DNA from: Rhodococcus sp. KBS0724
GTDB taxonomy: Bacteria; Actinomycetota; Actinomycetes; Mycobacteriales; Mycobacteriaceae
Direction: 5' to 3'
DNA: 64,000 nt
Assembly (NCBI RefSeq): GCF_005938745.2
Contig: NZ_VCBX02000001.1
Span: 5,160,501-5,224,500, forward strand
Shown: piece after piece, positions 54,313-61,262 of the stretch
Layout: each line of letters opens with the position of its first letter
Position numbering within the stretch: the stretch's first letter is position 1
Notes under the pieces: generated by a model
Seen by the model: the letters and a program-made list of their open reading frames with translations, nothing else
What the model was told of the DNA's origin: nothing
Databases searched by the model: none
Position numbers and translations under genes: made by a program

Positions 54313-56730
54313 ATGAACAGTGAATCTCCGTATATCCGTGACCTTCTGAGTACTGTCGACCTGGAGGCCAAGCCGCTGAGGTTGTTTGTCACCGGTTCCG
54401 GTGCAAGTGCTCGGCCACAGCTTCTTGCAGCGGTGCACCGACGCTTGATCGGCCGCGAAGCTGCCGTCGTGACAGGCGATTTCGCCACAGCCGACCGCGG
54501 ACCCAATACCGTTGTCTTGATCGACAATGCGCTGGACCTCGACGCCGGCGAACGTGCGGTGGTCCTCGAGATGCTACGACGCACCAACATCTGCGCCGTC
54601 GTGGCGACGGACATGGTCGATCCGCGTCTGGCCGAAGCGGCGGCCGACTTTTCCACGACGGGTTCGGTTCTTCACCTGGACCGCTTGCGCTGCTCGGATA
54701 TTCAGGCACTGGCGCACGGATACGGTCATGCGCTCACACCGGACGAGGCCGGCAATCTCGAGTCCTTGTCGGAGGGACATTTCGGCGCCCTCGACGCAGC
54801 CTTGCGATCACCGGTTCTCGAGATTCATACCGTCGGCGATGCACTTCGGGCGTACTTTGCCCGCGCCGTGGGCGCGCTCGATGCGCGGCAACGCGAGATT
54901 CTGTACATCTCGACTATCGTGCAGAATCTTGCACCCGATGAACTGGACTTCGACAGTCCGACGGACGCATTCGATCGCGCAGTGGGAACGGGACTGTTCG
55001 CGGCGCAATCACCCGCAATCGTCGAATCGCTAGCGCATCCTCTCGGAATCGGCCCGGAGCGGGCGGCACTGGATCGGATCCTGGGACGGCGCATCGAAGC
55101 GGGCGTTCTCGATATCGACACTGCTGTAAGACTTTTTGATGCCGGAGTCCGTCACCCGGCTCTCGCACACTACTTGTACGACGCTGCCCAACGCGCCACC
55201 CCCGCCGCGGCCGCGGACCTGTATCGGCGGGCGGCGGTGATCGAATCCCCTTCCGCCGAGACCATGCTGCACCACGCGGAGTGCGCAGCCTCCAGCGGCG
55301 ACCTCGATACCGCTGTAAGCCTCACGGATTCGATACTGCACGATCAGAACGTACAAGACGCCGAACTAGCTGTTGCCGTGCGAATCTCAGCCGCGGTATC
55401 CGCCGTGTGCGGTCAGATCACGTCCGGCGCAGACCTCTACGCGTGGCTCGGCCCCGCGCGGGCAGACGCGGAATCAGCCTTCGGAGCAATCCTCCTCGTC
55501 GCGTCCGGCCGCATCGACGACGCCGGAGCGATGCTTGCCGGTGTCGGCGGCGCACCATCGCCAGGAAATACCGGCACCGGCCTGCTCGCCCGTGGACTCA
55601 TGCAGTCGATGACCGGACCGCCGCCTATTGCGCTCAACACGATGTCCCGGGCACTGACTCTGCCTCGATCCCCTGGGACGTCGCGCTTTCAGGCCGATTC
55701 CCCTGCTGGCATTGTCGCCACCGCCCTGATGCACACCGGCGCCCACGATCGAGCACACGATGTCCTCGCGAAAGCAACTGCAACGCAAGATCGATCCAGT
55801 CATCTGTGGGCCCGTCATCAGATTCTTGCCGCGTGGGCTGCGCTGCTCGCCGGCACTGAAAATCCCGTCGCCGCTATCCCCGAATCAGCAATCACGGATT
55901 CCCTCGGTCAGCGCGACACACTGTTTCTCCGGGCGTTGGAAGTGGGTGTCGCCCGGAGGTTCGGCGACCTTGCGGACGTGCGCCGTACGTGGTCTCGGGC
56001 GTCGGGCACGCTCTTCGAATGCAGTGTCAATCTGTTCGATCTGTTACCAATCTGCGAATTATGGCTGGCCGCAGTTCGTCTCAGCGACACCGAACACGTC
56101 GACCATCTCATCGACGAGGCGCAGAATCTGTTGCGACAACTCGGCGATCCACCACTGTGGTCCTCGCTGTTTCACTGGTACGGCGTCCAGGCCGCGATTT
56201 TGGGACAGTCGCCGGCAGATCTGTTGCCGCACGCGCGTGCACTCTCGGAATCAGCCAAGGTCCACTCGTACTCCGCGGGTCTCGCCGAGGCCGGCCGCCA
56301 ATGGCTGCTCGTACTTCAGGGGACGGTGAGCAGCGACGAAATAGAATCCGCTGCACGAACTCTGGATCGGATCGGCCACTCCTGGGACGCAGCACGCCTC
56401 GCGGGAGAAGCCGCGCTTCGGGCACCCGATACCAAGTCAGCAACAACGTTGCTTCAGCTCGCGCGTTCCTTCCGGGTCAACACACCTGAGCCTGGTTCAT
56501 CGAGAGAAGATGCCCAGACAGTCCCCGACTCGCCCCTGACCGAGCGCGAACACGAGATCGCCGAACTTGTGGTGCTCGGACTCACGTACCGAGAAATCGG
56601 TGAGCGTCTCTATATCTCCGCCAAAACCGTCGAGCATCATGTCGCGCGCATCAAGCGGAAGGTCGGCGCGCAGTCGCGTTCCGAACTCCTGGTGGTCCTG
56701 CGCAGTCTCACGACACCAAACCTGCAATAG
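54313..56730 (+). CDS. Large LuxR-family transcriptional regulator (Rv0339c-like)
   Basis: 805 residues. The last 66 residues are a LuxR helix-turn-helix (LTEREHEIAELVVLGLTYRE, ISAKTVEHHVARIKRKVGA). The N-terminus resembles the ATPase domain of LAL regulators (LRLFVTGSGASARPQLLAAV), but the P-loop lacks the GK-S/T residues, so ATP hydrolysis is doubtful. The middle is helical, TPR-like. Size and position next to iniBAC and etfD match Rv0339c of M. tuberculosis. It is probably the local regulator of the ini genes. Confidence 0.85.
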   Translation: MNSESPYIRDLLSTVDLEAKPLRLFVTGSGASARPQLLAAVHRRLIGREAAVVTGDFATADRGPNTVVLIDNALDLDAGERAVVLEMLRRTNICAVVATDMVDPRLAEAAADFSTTGSVLHLDRLRCSDIQALAHGYGHALTPDEAGNLESLSEGHFGALDAALRSPVLEIHTVGDALRAYFARAVGALDARQREILYISTIVQNLAPDELDFDSPTDAFDRAVGTGLFAAQSPAIVESLAHPLGIGPERAALDRILGRRIEAGVLDIDTAVRLFDAGVRHPALAHYLYDAAQRATPAAAADLYRRAAVIESPSAETMLHHAECAASSGDLDTAVSLTDSILHDQNVQDAELAVAVRISAAVSAVCGQITSGADLYAWLGPARADAESAFGAILLVASGRIDDAGAMLAGVGGAPSPGNTGTGLLARGLMQSMTGPPPIALNTMSRALTLPRSPGTSRFQADSPAGIVATALMHTGAHDRAHDVLAKATATQDRSSHLWARHQILAAWAALLAGTENPVAAIPESAITDSLGQRDTLFLRALEVGVARRFGDLADVRRTWSRASGTLFECSVNLFDLLPICELWLAAVRLSDTEHVDHLIDEAQNLLRQLGDPPLWSSLFHWYGVQAAILGQSPADLLPHARALSESAKVHSYSAGLAEAGRQWLLVLQGTVSSDEIESAARTLDRIGHSWDAARLAGEAALRAPDTKSATTLLQLARSFRVNTPEPGSSREDAQTVPDSPLTEREHEIAELVVLGLTYREIGERLYISAKTVEHHVARIKRKVGAQSRSELLVVLRSLTTPNLQ

Positions 56731-56836
56731 CTGAATATTTACCCTTCTGGCACAAATGGGGATTCGGATGATAGTTTTCACAGCCAGTGCAGGTTTCTAC
56801 GGCGATGCGATGCGATAGCCGAATGAGGGGGATGCG

Positions 56837-57910
56837 GTGACCTGGGGAGTCGGACTCGACGTCGGCAACACACGTTGCACTGCGGTGATCGCCGTGCCCG
56901 ACGCCGAACCGGTGATCATCGACCTCGAGTCCGTGCTGCACAACGCACCGGACGGCACCATTGCTCTGGGTTCGACCGAAGCACATTCACCGGGCGTACG
57001 ACGGTTCCTCGACCGAATTGTCGCCCCTAACGAAGCGGAAATTGACACCGACACCGAAGCGGTCCCCGACCAGCGGACGCGCGGTGAAGAACTCGTCGCA
57101 ACTGCGCTGTACTGCCTCGTCGCGGAAGTGCACCGCCTCACCGACCAACCGTTGCGCATTGTCGCCGCGATCCCGCCCAACTTTTCCGATCGATCTGTGG
57201 CCGCGCTGCGAACCGCGCTCGACAACATGGATCTCGACTACATCGAACTAGCACCCCACACCGAGGCCCTCGGCGCCTGCGACCTCGATTCCGACATGTC
57301 CCCGGGTGAGCGCTCGGCACGAGGCGCCGCGATTCTGGCCGTTCCGCGCGCGCCGCTAGCCGTGGTCCCCGACGTCGCGCAGTTGCCGGAGCCGGAAGAC
57401 ACCCCCGACACAACAGAAGACGCACCGAGTCGGCGGCCCGTCTACATCGCGGCCGCCGTCGCCGGTCTCCTTACTGCCGCGGCATGCGCGCTCGCAGTGT
57501 TCATCGGTCATGCCCCCACAACTCAGGTCCCGGAAATTCGTGACGCAGCCGTCCCGGTGTATGCGGAGGTCGCCGAGCCGCCTACCGTTCCCGTGACGGT
57601 TCACGAAGTTCCGATCCAGTTCCCCACTGCGGCTCCCGTGGCCGCCGTTCCGCAGAATCGCACCCCGGCCCAGCGATATCAGCCGCCCACCCAGGACGCT
57701 CTTATGGTCGACGAGTTCGATCAAGTTCCGACCGAAGACGAGAGCGTCGAACCGCTCGCAACGGACGACTACGACGTGGGCGGCGAGCCGACCAATCCCG
57801 TCGACCCCGGCACAACTGATCCGGAACCTGTCGACCCCGAACCTGTCGATCCCGAACCGGTCGACCCGCAGCCCACGGATCCCGAACAGCTCCCGGAAAC
57901 AACTCCCTAG
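56837..57910 (+). CDS. Truncated Hsp70-like membrane protein with Pro-rich tail
   Basis: 357 residues from a GTG at 56837 preceded by GAGGGGG. The N-terminus WGVGLDVGNTRCTAVIAV is an Hsp70/actin phosphate 1 loop, and RIVAAIPPNFSDRSVAALR continues that subdomain. The phosphate 2 and adenosine motifs are missing, so only a half ATPase domain remains. A membrane helix follows (about 202-224), then a Pro/acid-rich tail with DPEPV repeats. It looks like a reduced relative of the protein at 52674-54296. It follows the LuxR-type gene after about 106 bases. Confidence 0.8.
   Translation: MTWGVGLDVGNTRCTAVIAVPDAEPVIIDLESVLHNAPDGTIALGSTEAHSPGVRRFLDRIVAPNEAEIDTDTEAVPDQRTRGEELVATALYCLVAEVHRLTDQPLRIVAAIPPNFSDRSVAALRTALDNMDLDYIELAPHTEALGACDLDSDMSPGERSARGAAILAVPRAPLAVVPDVAQLPEPEDTPDTTEDAPSRRPVYIAAAVAGLLTAAACALAVFIGHAPTTQVPEIRDAAVPVYAEVAEPPTVPVTVHEVPIQFPTAAPVAAVPQNRTPAQRYQPPTQDALMVDEFDQVPTEDESVEPLATDDYDVGGEPTNPVDPGTTDPEPVDPEPVDPEPVDPQPTDPEQLPETTP
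57818..57877 (+). repeat. DPEPV pentapeptide repeats
   Basis: Three DPEPV units followed by DPQPT (residues 328-347 of the truncated Hsp70-like protein). Such Pro/acid repeats often span cell wall. Confidence 0.85.
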
Positions 57911-58020
57911 CTGCACATATCGAGTTCTCCCCGTCGAGGCCCCCGACCCCGCATCGGAGCCTTCCCCTATGGTGGGGCGGTACCTTCCGGCGTTACGGCC
58001 GAAAGACTCGAAGGGATTTC

Positions 58021-59370
58021 ATGCGTAACTCGTCGGCGATCCGGACCGTTCTGGTCGGCGCCTCGGCACTTCTGCTCGCAACATCGTTCTCAGCCACAGC
58101 TTTGGCCGAACCGGCAGAACCCACATCCGAAACATCAGTCGAACAGCTCTCCGCGGATCAGCTACCCGCCGAACTGGTCGAGGCGATCAGCCGAGATCTG
58201 AAGATTTCTCCGCAGGAGTATCTCGATCGCGCCGCCAAGGCCCAGGAGTTGGGTGCGTACGCCGAGAATTTCCGGTCCTCCCGCCCCGGCGATTACGCGG
58301 GCTCGTGGATGAACCTCGACGGTCAACCAGTTGTGGCGGTCACCAGCGCCGACGCAGCACGCGTCGCCGCCGCCGACGGATTTGTCACGCATGTGGCACC
58401 GGTCTCCGCCGGCAGTCTGGAACAGAGCCTTGCCGACGTCAACGGATGGATCACGAAGCTGCCGGGCGATATCGCGATGGCCGTCAGCTCCACCTCCATC
58501 GACGTACTGAACAACCAGGTTGTCGTCGACGTTGCCAACAGCCCCGTCGGCAAAGCGCTCAACCTGCCCACGATGCTCGAGAACACCAAAATTCGGCTGA
58601 GCCCGGATGGCGGCGGCGCGATCGACGCGCGTGCACTCGGCGGCGACATCTACGTCACGTCACCGGGTCCGATCCGCGAGACACCGACCGAGGACATCTC
58701 CGTCTGCTCGTTCGGGTTCAATGCAGTCGACAGTCACGACAATGCGCTCAATATCAGTGCGGGACACTGCAATAAGGCCGAGGGAACGGCTGCACCCGTC
58801 TACCTGCCCAACCCGCAGAACATCGACGACAGCCTCCAGGTCGGCAACTTCGCCCAGTCCGCGGTAGGTCAGGCCGGCGAGGAACTCGACTATTCCGTCA
58901 TCAAGCTCAATCAGGCGGGAGTGGACGCCGGACTCGACCGCGCATCGGTACGCGGCGCCGGTGGCACCACTCTCGAGATCACGGGCACCGCGCGCCCCGT
59001 CATCGGAGCACCGATGTGCAAGTCCGGTCAGGCCAGCTCCTTCACGTGTGGAGTAGTCGCGGCCGATCAGGTCGAAATCCAGCTTGTCCGCCCCGGCGGC
59101 GAATCACGCACCGTTCGCGGCTTTGCCGGAACAGCATGCACCCTTGCGGGCGACAGCGGCGGCGCCATCGTCACCGGAACGCTGGCACTGGGAATCACGA
59201 GCGGTTCCAACAGCACCGGCGCGCCCAACTGCACCGAAGCGAATCTTGTCCTCGCCATGTCCGGCGGAACCACCAACATCGGAATCCCCGTCGACAACAT
59301 CACGCAGGCAGCAGACGCGGCCTCCGGCGGTGGCGTCGGATCCGGAATCCGGGTCCGCACAATCGGCTGA
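58021..59370 (+). CDS. Secreted S1-family serine peptidase (paralogue 1)
   Basis: 449 residues. Signal peptide with cleavage near TALAEPAEP (about 29). A proregion (about 35-205) follows, of the alpha-lytic/streptogrisin type. The chymotrypsin-fold triad is H249 (ISAGHC), D290 (EELDYS) and S379 (LAGDSGGA). Cysteines near the His and Ser motifs may form disulfides. A paralogue of the same layout follows at 59520, and the Pro-rich Hsp70-like gene precedes it. It may process envelope proteins. Confidence 0.92.
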   Translation: MRNSSAIRTVLVGASALLLATSFSATALAEPAEPTSETSVEQLSADQLPAELVEAISRDLKISPQEYLDRAAKAQELGAYAENFRSSRPGDYAGSWMNLDGQPVVAVTSADAARVAAADGFVTHVAPVSAGSLEQSLADVNGWITKLPGDIAMAVSSTSIDVLNNQVVVDVANSPVGKALNLPTMLENTKIRLSPDGGGAIDARALGGDIYVTSPGPIRETPTEDISVCSFGFNAVDSHDNALNISAGHCNKAEGTAAPVYLPNPQNIDDSLQVGNFAQSAVGQAGEELDYSVIKLNQAGVDAGLDRASVRGAGGTTLEITGTARPVIGAPMCKSGQASSFTCGVVAADQVEIQLVRPGGESRTVRGFAGTACTLAGDSGGAIVTGTLALGITSGSNSTGAPNCTEANLVLAMSGGTTNIGIPVDNITQAADAASGGGVGSGIRVRTIG

Positions 59371-59441
59371 TCACCGCGACCCACGCGTTGAAACGGGTGG
59401 GATTCGTGGGGAAGAACCCATATAGTCGTGTGCGACTGAGA

Positions 59442-59467
59442 TACGGCTCGCCGAAAGGCGGGCCGTA
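59442..59467 (+). other. Stem-loop with GAAA tetraloop in the leader of peptidase 2
   Basis: TACGGCTCGCC-GAAA-GGCGGGCCGTA forms an 11-bp stem with one G-T pair, just before the second peptidase gene. A smaller AGTCG-tgtg-CGACT stem lies at 59424-59437. A leader RNA structure is likely; no known riboswitch pattern was recognised. Confidence 0.5.
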
Positions 59468-59519
59468 TCCGCGTGCACCCAGGGGGGCCGCACGCGGTCA
59501 ACGAAGCGGAAAGGCCCAC

Positions 59520-60830
59520 ATGCGAAGCTCCACCGCACGTCGCGCCGCAGTGTTCAGCTCGACAATGCTGCTGCTCCTCGGACCGATTGCCGCTGTTGCG
59601 AGTGCCGAACCATCTACACCCGGCGTGTCCGACCAGGCAGCACATCTGCCCGTCGAACTCGCCGAGGCGCTCCAGCACGATCTGGCATTGACGCCTGATC
59701 AGTACCTGACGCGCTCCGAACTCGCGCAGAAACTCGCCGAGTTCGCAGACATCGCGCGGGTGCAGTTCCCCGACAGTTTTGCCGGGGTGTGGCTGGACGA
59801 GCTCGGGCAGGGAATCGTCGCCTTGGCTTCCGGGGAGGGCAACGACGCTGCCCGCGCGGCCGCCGAGAAAGCCGGTTTCCGGGTCAACGACGTCGCACAA
59901 AGTGAATCGGCTTTGCAGGACGAGGTATCCGCGCTCAATACCTGGCTCGAGTCTCAGCCACCTGCCGTCGCAGATCTGGTTCGGGGAATCGCCATCGATG
60001 TTGTCGGAAACGGCGTCGAGTTGACCGCGGACCCCGCCGCCGGCCTGGCCCTGCCGGACTTCCTGAACACGACTGTCCTCCACGCCGCCGCGCCGATCTC
60101 CGTTCCGCCGATCGTTGTCGATCTGCTCCCGGCCACCGGTTCCCTGACCGGCGACGCCGCGCTCGGCGGCGACGCATACGGCGGAATCTCCGGTCTCAAC
60201 GGGTTCAAATGTTCCTTCGGTTTCAACGGAACCGACGCCTCCGGCCGCACCGTCAACATCAGTGCCGGACACTGCGACCCCAACCGCATCGCCGCCGGTA
60301 CGCAGTACGCCTCCGAAGCCTTCCCACTCGTCAACAACCAGCCGGGACCGCGAGTCGGATACTTCGCCAAGAGCGTGTTCGGGCCGCGGGACTACTCGAT
60401 CATCAACATCGACGACCAGGCGAAGTACCGCTTCGACAACAACAGCGTCCGGGTTCCCTTCAACCGATCCGTCAACATCGACGGGGTTGCCGATCCCGTT
60501 GTCGGCGCACCGGTCTGCAAGGCAGGATCAACAACCGGGTACAGCTGTGGCGTTGTCACCAGCGTCGATCGAAGTGCTGTGGTCTCGGGGCAGCCGATGT
60601 CCAACCTCTTCACCACCGACATCTGCGTCCTCCAGGGTGACAGCGGCGGCCCGATCGTGACCGGCACTCGGGCACTGGGCATCACCAGCGCGTCGACGGT
60701 GGCAACGTCCTCATTCTGCGAGGTCGCTCGGGCCGCAACACTCATCGGTAGCCCCCAGCCGATTCAGTACGGAACGCCCATCAAGGACATCCTCGCCGAA
60801 AACCCCGGCTTGAAAGTCCGCGACTACTGA
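59520..60830 (+). CDS. Secreted S1-family serine peptidase (paralogue 2)
   Basis: 436 residues from the ATG at 59520. Signal peptide with cleavage near AVASAEPS (about 29), then a proregion like that of the upstream paralogue (ELAEALQHDLALTPDQYLTR). The catalytic triad is H251 (ISAGHC), D291 (GPRDYS) and S375 (LQGDSGGP). Domain order and spacing match the upstream gene, so they are a tandem duplication, but the two have diverged in the substrate-pocket region. A strong terminator follows. Confidence 0.92.
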   Translation: MRSSTARRAAVFSSTMLLLLGPIAAVASAEPSTPGVSDQAAHLPVELAEALQHDLALTPDQYLTRSELAQKLAEFADIARVQFPDSFAGVWLDELGQGIVALASGEGNDAARAAAEKAGFRVNDVAQSESALQDEVSALNTWLESQPPAVADLVRGIAIDVVGNGVELTADPAAGLALPDFLNTTVLHAAAPISVPPIVVDLLPATGSLTGDAALGGDAYGGISGLNGFKCSFGFNGTDASGRTVNISAGHCDPNRIAAGTQYASEAFPLVNNQPGPRVGYFAKSVFGPRDYSIINIDDQAKYRFDNNSVRVPFNRSVNIDGVADPVVGAPVCKAGSTTGYSCGVVTSVDRSAVVSGQPMSNLFTTDICVLQGDSGGPIVTGTRALGITSASTVATSSFCEVARAATLIGSPQPIQYGTPIKDILAENPGLKVRDY

Positions 60831-60844
60831 CCGCACCGCACCTA

Positions 60845-60883
60845 CTGTGGCCCACCTCCTGTCGAGGTGGGCCACAGTTTTTT
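60845..60883 (+). terminator. Strong intrinsic terminator after peptidase 2
   Basis: CTGTGGCCCACCTC (60845-60858) and its exact complement (60864-60877) flank a 5-base loop and are followed by TTTTTT (60878-60883). Confidence 0.95.
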
Positions 60884-60932
60884 GATGCGAGCTTTGGCGC
60901 GAACGCGCCGTTTCTCTCCCACCCCTGCTGGT

Positions 60933-60979
60933 GCGAACGTACCTTTCATCGCCTTGGATGCGCCGAAAGGTACGGTCGC
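60933..60979. repeat. Long intergenic inverted repeat
   Basis: GCGAACGTACCTTTC (60933-60947) and GAAAGGTACGGTCGC (60965-60979) pair with one mismatch around a 17-base loop. It lies in the 432-base gap between the peptidase and etfD. It may be a dispersed palindromic element. Apart from the terminator and this repeat I see nothing definite in the gap; the etfD promoter should be in its right half. Confidence 0.5.
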
Positions 60980-61262
60980 TCCGGGCGGGTCGGTCGGTAC
61001 CGCCAAAACAGCGCAGACGGCAGGTTAGGGCTGCCTGATTAAAGAGGGCGAGATACGCACCACCTAACGTGACGGTAGATATGTTTGCGCAACGGCCAAG
61101 CCCGTCGTTGCGGAATAATTGATCTCGCCAGGCCAAGCATGGTTACTCGCCGGTATACATACATGACACAAAAAGCTACTAGCGGGTAACATATGGCAGG
61201 TTAGTATCAGTGGGCTGTTCCCGAGGTGGCCGCCGCGTCGCCCTGAAATGAAAGGCCGCGAC

